Below, in pieces: positions 34,051-42,275 of a stretch of DNA of 64,000 nt. Both the position numbers and the translations under genes were made by a program. The DNA is from Cohnella sp. SGD-V74. Its GTDB lineage: Bacteria; Bacillota; Bacilli; Paenibacillales; Paenibacillaceae. The stretch spans positions 1-64,000 of the forward strand of contig NZ_PVYW01000026.1 in NCBI RefSeq assembly GCF_003001675.1, in the 5' to 3' direction. Every line of letters starts with the position of its first letter. Position 1 is the first letter of the stretch. Under the pieces are notes generated by a model. That model had not been told where the DNA came from and ran no database searches. It worked only from the letters and a program-made list of their open reading frames with translations.

Positions 34051-34908
34051 TTACACCCCCGTCGTATTCAACACCATCGTCAAAAACATGATCATCAAAT
34101 AATTGATCGAAATCATAAAATCGGTTTTCGCCCATTTCTCGTCGTCCTTGGCGCGAAGTCCCCCAACCGCGTGCACGAACCAGACCGCGGCGATTCCGAC
34201 GGATAAAACAAGGAAATAAATGCCTACGTAATCGTAGTAGTACATCAATATCGATGCGGGAATGAGCAGCAAAATGTAGGGCAGCATTTGCCATTTCGTT
34301 CTCGTCACGCCTTTGACGACCGGCAGCAGCGGAAATCCGGCGGCTTTGTACTCTTCCTTGCGGCGGATCGCCAGCGACCAGAAGTGGGCGGGCTGCCACA
34401 GGAACAGCAGCGCGAACAAAATCCAGGCTCCGGCATCGACTTCGTTCGTCACCGCACAGTAGCCGATAACCGGCGGCATCGCTCCGGAAACTCCCCCCAC
34501 CGACGTGCTCCAGGTCGAGCTGCGCTTCAGCCACATCGTATAGACGACGATGTAGACGAACATGCCGAGCAGTCCCAGCCAGCCGGTAAGCGGATTGACG
34601 AGCAGAAACAGAACGGCGAGGCCCGCGATTCCAAGCGCGATGCCGTAGCCGAGCACGAACCCGGGAGACAGTCTCTTCTGCGGAAGCGCCCGGTCGCGCG
34701 TTCGTTCCATCTTAAGGTCGAGATCCCGGTCCCAGTAATTGTTGACGACGCAGGACGAAGCCATCGTCAAGGTCGACCCGATCAGCATCCAGACCAGAAT
34801 CCATATATCCGGGTCCCACTTGGAAGCGACCCAATAACCGCCGAAGGCGGCAATCAAGTTCAAGCGGATAATTCGCGGCTTGGTTAGAGCCACTAGATCT
34901 TTAAGCAC
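34051..34908 (-). CDS. ctaB: Protoheme IX farnesyltransferase (heme O synthase)
   Basis: UbiA-family membrane enzyme that attaches a farnesyl group to heme b to make heme O, the substrate of CtaA. The 285-residue protein has nine helices and the Asp-rich prenyl-diphosphate motif NNYWDRDLD (N..D.D.D) with the basic ERTRDRALP stretch after it. The GTG at 34908 has AGGAGGAGC just upstream and gives the family N-terminus LKDLVALTKPRI. It is followed by the SCO gene. Confidence 0.92.
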   Translation of the reverse strand: MLKDLVALTKPRIIRLNLIAAFGGYWVASKWDPDIWILVWMLIGSTLTMASSCVVNNYWDRDLDLKMERTRDRALPQKRLSPGFVLGYGIALGIAGLAVLFLLVNPLTGWLGLLGMFVYIVVYTMWLKRSSTWSTSVGGVSGAMPPVIGYCAVTNEVDAGAWILFALLFLWQPAHFWSLAIRRKEEYKAAGFPLLPVVKGVTRTKWQMLPYILLLIPASILMYYYDYVGIYFLVLSVGIAAVWFVHAVGGLRAKDDEKWAKTDFMISINYLMIMFLTMVLNTTGV

Positions 34909-35070
34909 GGAGCTCCTCCTCATACCTGATGTCTGTTCAATGATACCGCAAATCTTCAAGCATTGACAATGTTCGCCTATCCGAGTTCATCAAATCGCCA
35001 CTACATGGAAACGGGCGGAGGAACCCTGCGGGAAAAATCGATTCGCCCAGTCACACAATCCGGGCCGCCT

Positions 35071-35085
35071 CAATACACTGTATTG
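35071..35085. promoter_or_regulatory. 7-bp inverted repeat upstream of gerQ
   Basis: CAATACA-C-TGTATTG is a perfect inverted repeat in the ctaB-gerQ divergent region, about 140 bp before gerQ. Its regulator is unknown. The rest of the 34.9-35.2 kb gap shows no gene. Confidence 0.4.
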
Positions 35086-35224
35086 CGACAATCGCCCAGC
35101 ACCTTCGCGACTGAAGCGGGCGACTTGACTAAGGGAGGGTGCGTGGACGCGCACAGAGTCCGGGGCGATTGCATGGCGCGGATTGTCCGAACATGTATTA
35201 ACATCTCAAGGAGGACGTAAACAG

Positions 35225-35677
35225 ATGTTGAATAACAAAATGCCCTGGGGCGGTTATGCCCAGCCCCAAACAAACCTGATGCCCATGAATGCCCAGGCGG
35301 CAGGCATGCCGAGCATGATGCCGGCGAACACGATGGTGCAAGGAGCGATGACGCCTCAGTCCGTGCCGTCCGGCGTGCCGGTAACCCCGGTCGGAGTCGG
35401 GATGCCCGGATTGCCGGGTCAGCCGGAAGAATCCTATGTCGAGAACATTCTTCGCATGAACCTGGGCAAGGTCGCCACGCTGTACATGACCTACGAGAAC
35501 AACTCGGAATGGAACGCGAAAATTTTCAAAGGCATCCTGGAAGCCGCGGGACGCGACCACATCATCATCAGCGACCCGGTGACGGGCAAGCGCTACTTGC
35601 TGCTCATGCTGAACCTGGACTACATCACGTTCGACGAGCCGCTGAATTACACATTGCCTTTCGGCACCGCCCGCTGA
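35225..35677 (+). CDS. gerQ: Spore coat protein GerQ
   Basis: Inner-coat protein needed for germination, cross-linked by transglutaminase in B. subtilis. The 150-residue protein has a Met/Pro/Gln-rich N-terminal 70 residues, then the conserved GerQ domain beginning ESYVENILRMNLGKVATLYMTY. AAGGAGGACGTAAACAG precedes the ATG at 35225. It ends 31 nt inside the convergent neighbouring gene. Confidence 0.93.
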   Translation: MLNNKMPWGGYAQPQTNLMPMNAQAAGMPSMMPANTMVQGAMTPQSVPSGVPVTPVGVGMPGLPGQPEESYVENILRMNLGKVATLYMTYENNSEWNAKIFKGILEAAGRDHIIISDPVTGKRYLLLMLNLDYITFDEPLNYTLPFGTAR

Positions 35678-35940
35678 CGGAAAGTCCATATTCTCAGCCC
35701 GTCGCGGCCGCCCTTTACCCATTGCGCCATCTCTTGCCAGGAACGCCCTTCGCGGCGTTCCTTTTCGATTTCCGCCGCTTCGGCTTCCGTCGCCGTTCTG
35801 CGGATTTCGACGAAGACGCCCGGCTGCGCCGTATTCTCGGCGAACTCGACGTTCCTCCATAATTCCGGACGGGCTTCGGCCCATTGGAGGAAACGTTCGC
35901 GATGCTCCTCCGGAACGACATACTCGCAAAACAAGATCAT
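35647..35940 (-). CDS. Hypothetical protein convergent with gerQ
   Basis: A 97-residue soluble protein, unrecognised. Its pattern (ILFCEYVVPEEHRERFLQWAE, then ENTAQPGVFVEI) suggests a small ferredoxin-like alpha/beta fold as in monooxygenase/Dabb-type proteins. The last 31 nt overlap gerQ on the opposite strand. Confidence 0.7.
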   Translation of the reverse strand: MILFCEYVVPEEHRERFLQWAEARPELWRNVEFAENTAQPGVFVEIRRTATEAEAAEIEKERREGRSWQEMAQWVKGGRDGLRIWTFRQRAVPKGNV

Positions 35941-36034
35941 GACCTTCGTCTCCCTTCATATTTTATAGCCGTTACGTCCATACTTAACCTCATAAAGTGC
36001 GTGTTATGGAACAACCTTAAGGGGGGCTTACGTT

Positions 36035-37018
36035 ATGGATACCGGTACGCATTTCGTGTTTGGTCTGGGCCTGGGCGGGCTGGCCATGACCGATCCCGTC
36101 ATCGCTTCGCACGCCTACGGCCCGATCGCCATTCTGATCGGCACCGTCGCGGGCTCGAACGCGCCCGACCTGGACGGGCTGCTGAGATTCAAAAGCAATG
36201 CCGATTATATCAAAAACCACCGCGGCCTGTCCCATTCTTTTCCGGCGATCGCCGGCTGGACCGCGCTGATCACCGCCGCGGTCTCGCTTGCGTTCCGCAG
36301 CATCCCCTGGTGGCATATCGCCTTCTGGGTGCTGGTGGCCGTCGTCGTCCATGTGCTGACCGATCTGTTCAACTCCTACGGCACGCAAGCTTACCGGCCC
36401 GTGAGCAAACAATGGGTGGCCTGGAACATCATCCACATTTTCGATCCGTTTATTTTCTCCGCCCATCTGTTTGCGATCCTGCTCTGGATATCCGGCATCG
36501 CCGTTCCGCAAGTCATTTTTCCCGTTCTGTACGCGCTGCTCGGCATTTACTACGGCTGGCGAACGCTCGTGCACCGAAGCCTGTCCAAGAAGATCGCCCG
36601 GCAAGACCCCGAGGGCCAGCCCGGCGACCGCTATACGCTGCTGCCGACCGTCTCGCTGTACCGCTGGAATCTCGTCCGCATCTCCACGGATTGCACGTAC
36701 GGCATCGGGGAATGGAATCATGGGAAAATCAAGTGGCACGACGTGCTGAAATGCGACGAGCATCCGGCGATCGACGCCTCCAAGCAGCATGTGGACGTCC
36801 AAGCCTTCCTCAGCGTCACGCCCTTCCCTTGCGGGCATGTAAAGCCGCGCACGTGGGGATACGAAGTCCGCTGGGTCGACGTGCGCTACCGCTACCGGAA
36901 GCAGTATCCGTTCGTGGCCGTCGTTCTGATGGATTTGAACCTCCATCCGCTGCAATCGTACGTCGGCTGGCTGAGCGACGAGAGGCTGGAGAAGCGGCTG
37001 CGCATGAACACTTATTAA
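36035..37018 (+). CDS. YfhP/YdjM-type membrane-bound metal-dependent hydrolase
   Basis: A 327-residue protein of the LexA-binding inner-membrane hydrolase family. The N-terminal 180 residues contain four or five helices with conserved HRGLSHSF, SNAPDLDGL and HVLTDLFNSYG motifs, which carry probable metal-binding His/Asp residues. The C-terminal part is soluble. AAGGGGGGCTTACGTT precedes the ATG. The substrate is unknown. Confidence 0.85.
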   Translation: MDTGTHFVFGLGLGGLAMTDPVIASHAYGPIAILIGTVAGSNAPDLDGLLRFKSNADYIKNHRGLSHSFPAIAGWTALITAAVSLAFRSIPWWHIAFWVLVAVVVHVLTDLFNSYGTQAYRPVSKQWVAWNIIHIFDPFIFSAHLFAILLWISGIAVPQVIFPVLYALLGIYYGWRTLVHRSLSKKIARQDPEGQPGDRYTLLPTVSLYRWNLVRISTDCTYGIGEWNHGKIKWHDVLKCDEHPAIDASKQHVDVQAFLSVTPFPCGHVKPRTWGYEVRWVDVRYRYRKQYPFVAVVLMDLNLHPLQSYVGWLSDERLEKRLRMNTY

Positions 37019-37039
37019 AGCTGGATCTTATCGGCATAA

Positions 37040-37077
37040 GGAGGAGCTGTCTCATCGGACAGCTCCTCTTGACGTTT
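37040..37077 (+). terminator. Terminator after the YfhP-like gene
   Basis: AGGAGCTGTC and GACAGCTCCT form a perfect 10-bp stem; the trailing tract is only moderately T-rich. Confidence 0.65.
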
Positions 37078-37095
37078 GCTTGCTCAAGGCGCACA

Positions 37096-37134
37096 ATATG
37101 AAAAGCCCGAGGGGTTTCCTCGGGCTTTCGGTCC
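37096..37134 (-). terminator. Terminator of the SASP gene
   Basis: AAAGCCCGAGG and CCTCGGGCTTT pair perfectly around a 5-nt loop, with a T run on the minus strand. Confidence 0.8.
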
Positions 37135-37147
37135 GAACCGATAGTTC

Positions 37148-37351
37148 TTAGCGACCGGAAAGTTGTTGCTCGGCAATTTGGACAAGCTTCTTGGTGATAT
37201 AGCCGCCAAGGGAACCTGCATCGCGGGACGTTACGTTGCCGTAGTATCCGTCAGCCGGAATTTGGACGCCCAGGGATTGGGCTGCTTCCACTTTCATGCT
37301 TTGCAGTGCCGCTTTTGCTTGCGGTACAACGAGTTGGTTGCTTGATGCCAT
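37148..37351 (-). CDS. Alpha/beta-type small acid-soluble spore protein
   Basis: A 67-residue DNA-saturating spore protein. It has the N-terminal VPQAKAALQSMKVEAAQSLG and C-terminal DGYYGNVTSRDAGSLGGYIT segments; the protease cleavage region and the glycine-rich DNA-binding second helix are intact. Such proteins coat forespore DNA and are degraded in germination. Strong terminator downstream. Confidence 0.95.
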   Translation of the reverse strand: MASSNQLVVPQAKAALQSMKVEAAQSLGVQIPADGYYGNVTSRDAGSLGGYITKKLVQIAEQQLSGR

Positions 37352-37440
37352 GATTGAAATCTCCCTTCGCCTTAATGATTGGTTTGCAAGCTTGCCAACT
37401 TAGTATGCTAGATACGAAGAAAAATATGCGAGGTGAAATC

Positions 37441-37614
37441 GTGAGTAAAACTTTGTCACTTCTGTTCGCCGTTTTGTCCGTGATCGGCATGCTCGCAACG
37501 GGTTTCTCGATCGGCTACAACGTATGGCTGGCGCTGCTTTTCGGCGTCGTCACCCTGGCCGTTACGGGGTTCGGGTTCGTCCTTAAGGCGAAGCTGAGAA
37601 AAAAATCCGCTTAG
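37441..37614 (+). CDS. Small two-helix membrane protein (YlaF/DUF5325-like)
   Basis: A 57-residue protein with two hydrophobic helices (about 4-24 and 28-48) and a basic tail LKAKLRKKSA. GCGAGGTGAAATC precedes the GTG at 37441. The size and pattern recall YlaF of B. subtilis. It ends overlapping the stop region of trpS by 4 nt. Confidence 0.7.
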   Translation: MSKTLSLLFAVLSVIGMLATGFSIGYNVWLALLFGVVTLAVTGFGFVLKAKLRKKSA

Positions 37615-38609
37615 CGAACGAGCGGCAGGAAGCCCATCGCTTCCTTCGCCTTGGTCAGCGTCTGCTCGGCCAACGCGTTGGCGCGCTCGGCGCCGTCCCG
37701 CAAAATGCGGTGAATTTCCCCGGAGGAACGCACGTCCGCGTAAATGCGCTGCATCGGCTCGAGCGCCGCGACGACGACTTCGGCCAAATCTTTTTTGAAT
37801 GCGCCGTAGCCCTGACCGTCGTACGCAGCCTGAACTTCCTCGACCGTTTTGCCCGAGCATTGCGCGTAGATCGTCATCAGATTGCTGACCTCAGGCTTGT
37901 TCTGCACGTCGTACACCACTTCCCGGCCCATGTCCGTCTTGGCTCGGGATATTTTTTTGCGGATATCTTCCGGCGTGTCGAGCATGGAGATGTAGCTTCC
38001 CGCGCTCGGGCTGCTCTTGCTCATTTTCTTCGTGCCTTCCTCCAGCGACATGATGCGCGCTCCCTGCTTCGGAATGAACGGCTCCGGGATGACGAACGTG
38101 TCGCCGTAACGGTGATTAAACCTTCCTGCCAAGTCGCGCGTCAGCTCCAAATGCTGCTTCTGATCGTCGCCTACGGGAACAAGCGTCGGATTGTAGAGCA
38201 GAATATCGGCCGCCATCAGAGCCGGATAGACGAACAGCCCCGCTCCCACTGCCTCTTTACCCTCGGATTTGTCCTTGAATTGCGTCATCCGCTCCAGCTC
38301 GCCCATGTAGGACATCGTCGTTAACAACCAGCCGAGCTCGGCGTGCGCCGGTACGTGCGATTGGATGAAAATCGCCGCCTGCGACGGGTCGAGCCCCGCC
38401 GCCACGTACAGCGCCGCCACGGACTCGGTCTGCTCCCGCAGCGCCGCCGGCTCCTGCGGAACCGTAATGGCATGGAGATCCGCGATCATAAAGTAACAGT
38501 CGTGCTCATGCTGCAGGGCGACGAAATTTTTCATCGCGCCGATGTAGTTGCCGATCGTCAGCTTGCCGCTGGATTGAATGCCGGATAATACGCGTTGCTG
38601 CTTGGACAT
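37611..38609 (-). CDS. trpS: Tryptophanyl-tRNA synthetase
   Basis: Class I synthetase charging tRNA-Trp. The 332-residue protein has the HIGH-like motif in KLTIGNYIGA (about residues 15-24) and KMSKS (about 191-195). AAAGGAGCGATTTGACG precedes the ATG at 38609. Expression is controlled by the T-box leader directly upstream. Confidence 0.95.
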   Translation of the reverse strand: MSKQQRVLSGIQSSGKLTIGNYIGAMKNFVALQHEHDCYFMIADLHAITVPQEPAALREQTESVAALYVAAGLDPSQAAIFIQSHVPAHAELGWLLTTMSYMGELERMTQFKDKSEGKEAVGAGLFVYPALMAADILLYNPTLVPVGDDQKQHLELTRDLAGRFNHRYGDTFVIPEPFIPKQGARIMSLEEGTKKMSKSSPSAGSYISMLDTPEDIRKKISRAKTDMGREVVYDVQNKPEVSNLMTIYAQCSGKTVEEVQAAYDGQGYGAFKKDLAEVVVAALEPMQRIYADVRSSGEIHRILRDGAERANALAEQTLTKAKEAMGFLPLVR

Positions 38610-38640
38610 CGTCAAATCGCTCCTTTTTCTCATCTCGGGA

Positions 38641-38948
38641 AAAACAAAAAAAGCCTTCCTCCGTTAGGGACGAGGAAAGCCGTGGTACCACCCTAATTCG
38701 TATCGCGACGCCAAAGCTTTGACGCGATACCTTATCGTTCCTGTAACGGGGAACAGTCGGGAAAGCATGGGACGGAAAGCTGCCGCCGCGTCGCATGAGC
38801 GTTCGCGCGGTCGTCTTCCATCGTTTCGCTTCCGGCTCCAAGATCCATTCCGCAAGGCGTGCGTGCCGGCTTTCAGCCAATCGCCGGCTCTCTGTGAGCG
38901 CTCCATCCAGGCGTACTTGTTCTCTTCATCGCCGAATATACTTTAGTT
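38641..38948 (-). promoter_or_regulatory. T-box riboswitch (tRNA-Trp) controlling trpS
   Basis: The invariant T-box AGGGTGGTACCACGG lies at 38680-38694 (minus strand), followed by a terminator (GCTTTCCTC with GAGGAAGGC, then seven T). Upstream, the stem I region holds AGAGCCGG-type pairing and a specifier context GGAATGGATC, in which TGG (38845-38847) reads as the Trp codon. Uncharged tRNA-Trp would pair with both and allow read-through into trpS. Fits the downstream gene exactly. Confidence 0.93.
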
Positions 38949-38955
38949 GTTACCC

Positions 38956-38983
38956 ATTATACCCCGCCAAGCCGCTTTGTCAA
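38956..38983 (-). promoter_or_regulatory. Consensus sigma-A promoter of the trpS T-box leader
   Basis: TTGACA (38978-38983) and TATAAT (38956-38961) on the minus strand, 16 bp apart; both hexamers are perfect consensus. Confidence 0.88.
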
Positions 38984-39042
38984 CCGTCATCGGGCGGTTC
39001 GGGCGATTGCAAGTCATGAATGACGGATGTACAAGCATAAGG

Positions 39043-39067
39043 TATAATAATCGTAATGCTTACTATT
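39043..39067 (+). promoter_or_regulatory. Zur-like box overlapping the ycgR promoter start site
   Basis: AATCGTAATGCTTACTATT (39049-39067) matches the core Zur operator TCGTAATnATTACGA at 13 of 15 positions. It starts directly after a TATAAT -10 box (39043-39048), so a bound repressor would block initiation. The B. subtilis ycgR-ycgQ homologues are, to my knowledge, part of the Zur regulon. Confidence 0.75.
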
Positions 39068-39086
39068 AGGGATAGGGTGTGAAGTC

Positions 39087-40226
39087 GTGCCTAACGGTTG
39101 GATGAGATGGACTACCGCAGCGGCTTCGGTCGTATGCGCCGCGCTGCTGGCGTTGATTTTTTTCGGCCGGGATTTGTCCGAGTGGACCTGGACCTTGGAC
39201 AATACGAAGCTGCAAAATTTCAAAATCATTTTCATCAGCATCATTCTCGAAGCGCTGCCGTTTCTGCTGATCGGCGTCATCGTATCGGCGCTTCTGCAGG
39301 CGTTCGTGTCGGACGAGCTCGTGCGCAAGCTCACTCCCCGCAATCCGGTGGCGGGCGTGCTGTTCGGCGCCTTGCTCGGCATTATTCTGCCGCTCTGCGA
39401 GTGCGGGATGATCCCGATTGTGCGCAGGCTCATGCGCAAAGGGCTGCCCGCATACATAGGCCTTATCTATATCGTCGCCGGCCCGATCATCAACCCGGTC
39501 GTGTTCGGCGCCACGTTCCAGGCGTTCCGCGCGAACGAAAGTCTGGCATACTCGCGCTTCTATCTGGCGTTCTTCGTCTCCGTCGCGCTTGGGTTCATTT
39601 TGTACGACCGTCTGAAGCAAAGCCCTTTGAAGCCCGATCGCCCCGCCGCGATCTCCGCCTCCGCGCAATCGGGGACCGCTTCCGGACACAGTCACGGACA
39701 TGGACAAGACCATCGTCATGACGACCATGGACACAATCACCATCATGGTCATCAGCACGAGCATCAGCACAGTCACCATCACGAGCACCACCACGTCGAC
39801 AGCAATGCGCCGTTTCTCAAGAAACTGTCCGCGACTCCGTCCCACATCGCCGACGAATTTTTCGAGATGGGCAAATATCTGATTCTCGGCTCGCTGATTA
39901 CCGGGTTGATGCAGACGTTCATCACGCGCTCGTCGTTCGCGGCCGTCGCCGACCACGAGCTGCTGTCTCATCTGTTCATGATGGCATTCGCCTACGTGCT
40001 GTCGCTCTGCTCGACTTCGGACGCGTTCGTGGCGGCTTCGTTCGGCAATCTGTTTCCTCCCGCGGCGCTTCTGTCCTTCCTCGTGCTCGGGCCGATGCTC
40101 GACTTGAAAAACACGCTGATGATGCTGGCCGTATTCCGCAAAAAATTCGTTCTGAAATTCAGCCTGCTGATCGCCGTACTCGTCCTGATCGGTTCGATTG
40201 CGTTCGATCGGCTGGGAATCGTCTAA
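39087..40226 (+). CDS. ycgR: Permease of the UPF0718/YcgR family with His-rich loop
   Basis: A 379-residue membrane protein with about eight helices in two halves, each beginning with a LxGxLxxxxQxF-type segment. Between the halves, residues about 195-235 form an exceptionally His-rich loop (GHSHGHGQDHRHDDHG... through HHHEHHHVD), a likely metal-binding or sensing segment. The start is GTG behind GGGATAGGGTG. With ycgQ it probably takes part in zinc homeostasis; the direct role is not established. Confidence 0.85.
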   Translation: MPNGWMRWTTAAASVVCAALLALIFFGRDLSEWTWTLDNTKLQNFKIIFISIILEALPFLLIGVIVSALLQAFVSDELVRKLTPRNPVAGVLFGALLGIILPLCECGMIPIVRRLMRKGLPAYIGLIYIVAGPIINPVVFGATFQAFRANESLAYSRFYLAFFVSVALGFILYDRLKQSPLKPDRPAAISASAQSGTASGHSHGHGQDHRHDDHGHNHHHGHQHEHQHSHHHEHHHVDSNAPFLKKLSATPSHIADEFFEMGKYLILGSLITGLMQTFITRSSFAAVADHELLSHLFMMAFAYVLSLCSTSDAFVAASFGNLFPPAALLSFLVLGPMLDLKNTLMMLAVFRKKFVLKFSLLIAVLVLIGSIAFDRLGIV

Positions 40227-40239
40227 GGAGGTTTTCCCT

Positions 40240-41310
40240 TTGCCTAAATCATCCGCCGCTCTGGCTTTCCACTATTTGGCGAGAGCGATCTTGCTCTCCG
40301 GCTTCGCGCTGCTGATCGTCCATCTTGTCCGTTCCGGCAACCTGAACCTGTACATCGCCCCCCGGATGCAGCTGATCGTCAAGCTGTCGGCGCTGGGGCT
40401 TTACGCGGTCGCGGCTCATCAGCTCTATTCGGCCATTCGCGCCTTCTTCGACAAAGACAAGCACGGCGGTCCGGATTGCGACTGCATGCATGAAATGCCC
40501 GTGACGTGGGGCAAGAGCCTGCTCTTCTACGGCTGGTTCGCGCTGCCGCTGATCATCGGCTACGTCGTGCCCGACGGGCTGCTCGGCAGCAGCATGGCTT
40601 CGGCCAAAGGCGTGCAGTTCGCTCCTCAAACTACGGTCGTGAGCGAACCTCGGACCGCACGGTCCGAGACCGTTCCGACGCCGCCGTCGGTCGAGCTGCC
40701 CTCTCCAAGCGCGAGCGCGCCGGCGGCTGAGCCGGACCCTGCAGAACAGGGAAGCGCCGGAACGGATGCCACAGAGCAGGAAGCGACCGAGCAGGAAAAC
40801 AGAAAGCCCGATGCGCCCGTCGCACTGGATCGCGAGCTGTCTCCGGAGGAGCTCGACCTGCTGTTCCCTTCCGACAATTTTACCGAAGCCTACGCCGCTT
40901 ACGGCAAAAAGCTTTTCCTAAGGGATGTCGTGCAGGTCACGCCGAAAAGGTTCATCGAAACGCTGACGACGGTCGATCTGTACCGCGACGCGTTTCTCGG
41001 CAAAACGATCGAAATCAGCGGCTTTGTCTACCGCGAATCCGGCATGGGCCCGCAACAGTTCGGAATCAGCCGCTTCGCCGTCGCCTGCTGCTCGGCGGAC
41101 GCTTCGCCCTACGGCGTCATGGCGACGTTCGCGGGTGCGGACGAGCTTGAGACGGACGAATGGGTATCCGTGACCGGGACGCTCGGAACGACGATGTACA
41201 ACGACATTGAGATCATCCAGATCGACATCGCCGACTTCGTCCGAATTCCCGCTCCCGGAGATCCGTACGTCTCCCCGGATTTCGACTTCGGACTGGAACA
41301 GTTGGAGTGA
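40240..41310 (+). CDS. ycgQ: TIGR03943-family partner of YcgR (YcgQ-like)
   Basis: A 356-residue protein with four N-terminal membrane helices, a Pro/Ala/Glu-rich linker (about 130-200, low complexity) and a C-terminal soluble domain of the TIGR03943/DUF1980 type (from FTEAYAAYGKKLFLRDVVQVTP to the end) with CCSAD. CDCMHEMP in an inter-helix loop could bind metal. The TTG at 40240 follows AAGGAGGTTTTCCC. It lies 13 bp after ycgR. Confidence 0.85.
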   Translation: MPKSSAALAFHYLARAILLSGFALLIVHLVRSGNLNLYIAPRMQLIVKLSALGLYAVAAHQLYSAIRAFFDKDKHGGPDCDCMHEMPVTWGKSLLFYGWFALPLIIGYVVPDGLLGSSMASAKGVQFAPQTTVVSEPRTARSETVPTPPSVELPSPSASAPAAEPDPAEQGSAGTDATEQEATEQENRKPDAPVALDRELSPEELDLLFPSDNFTEAYAAYGKKLFLRDVVQVTPKRFIETLTTVDLYRDAFLGKTIEISGFVYRESGMGPQQFGISRFAVACCSADASPYGVMATFAGADELETDEWVSVTGTLGTTMYNDIEIIQIDIADFVRIPAPGDPYVSPDFDFGLEQLE

Positions 41311-41386
41311 ACGAATGGGAAATCTGTCGAAAAATGAATAGCCCTCCCAATAACGTCCATACTACGTTCAAAGGAGGTGAGCGACC

Positions 41387-41599
41387 ATGGCACGCAGCAA
41401 TTCCCTCGTCGTTCCTCAATGCGCGCACGCGTTGGAAAGAATGAAATTCGAAATCGCGCAGGAGCTCGGAATTCAGCTTCCGCAGGACGGCTATTACGGC
41501 AACTTGTTGACCCGCGAAGCCGGCTCCATCGGAGGTCAAATTACCCGCCGCCTTGTTCAAATGGCCGAGCAGCAGCTCGCCGGACGCGCCGGACGTTAA
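41387..41599 (+). CDS. Second alpha/beta-type SASP, with a cysteine
   Basis: A 70-residue spore DNA-binding protein: NSLVVPQCAHALERMKFEIAQ and DGYYGNLLTREAGSIGGQIT hold the conserved helices and the germination-protease region. A Cys replaces the usual small residue after VPQ, which is uncommon in this Cys-poor family. AAAGGAGGTGAGCGACC precedes the ATG. Confidence 0.93.
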   Translation: MARSNSLVVPQCAHALERMKFEIAQELGIQLPQDGYYGNLLTREAGSIGGQITRRLVQMAEQQLAGRAGR

Positions 41600-41603
41600 A
41601 AAC

Positions 41604-41675
41604 ACAGCGAAGGGGCTATCCCGTCAAGTCGAACATTCAACTCGCGGTAGGATAGCCCCTCGATTTTTACGTATG
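41604..41675 (+). terminator. Terminator of the second SASP gene
   Basis: GAAGGGGCTATCC and GGATAGCCCCTC pair, with an additional inner region, followed by GATTTTTAC. Confidence 0.8.
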
Positions 41676-41686
41676 TAATGCCCCCG

Positions 41687-42085
41687 TTACCCGTTGGAAG
41701 CTTCCCTGCGGTCCCGGTTTTTCGGAGAATAACGGAACATCAGGTTCGCCATATTGTAATTGGATTCGAACTGCACGCTGACGAATACCCGCCCCTGCTT
41801 CAACACGAAATCGTACGAAATTTCTCCGTGCGTCCAGCCGCTCTTGTGCCTTAGCGCTTCGAGCGCCAGCTGCCGCAATTCGACTACCTGCTCCGCTGTC
41901 ATTCCCGCGGCGATGGGGGCGCGATCGCTGCAGTCGACGGGAAGATGGCGGATGCCGAACCGGCCGACCGAATCCTCCCGAATCTGCAGCACGATCGTTC
42001 CGGCGACCATTCCCTTAAGCTCTCCCCCCAGTTTCTCCAAAGCCATGTCGATCTGACGGGCTAAAGAAATTTGATTAAACGTCAT
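41687..42085 (-). CDS. Hypothetical protein
   Basis: A 132-residue soluble protein with an N-terminal helix and a mixed alpha/beta core (around SYDFVLKQGRVFVSVQFESNYN). Family not recognised. The ATG has AGGAGGAGAATA upstream. It stands alone on the minus strand. Confidence 0.75.
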   Translation of the reverse strand: MTFNQISLARQIDMALEKLGGELKGMVAGTIVLQIREDSVGRFGIRHLPVDCSDRAPIAAGMTAEQVVELRQLALEALRHKSGWTHGEISYDFVLKQGRVFVSVQFESNYNMANLMFRYSPKNRDRREASNG

Positions 42086-42219
42086 TATTCTCCTCCTTTG
42101 GACTCAGTTTCTCTAATACTTCCCACAAACCCAAAGTATTCCATTTGCGACTTCGGACTCAGTATAATTGAATTTTTTGAATATTTCAATGATTTTGTCA
42201 AAATATAGGGGAATTTGTA

Positions 42220-42266
42220 CAAGAAAAAGCATGAACTCCCGGGAACGCGGGATTTCATGCTTTTTC
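42220..42266. terminator. Terminator of the oligoendopeptidase gene
   Basis: AAAAAGCATGAA-CTCCCGG and CGGGATTTCATGCTTTTTCTT form a long stem with A/T tracts on both sides, so it can act in either direction. Confidence 0.85.
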
Positions 42267-42275
42267 TTCGATTAG

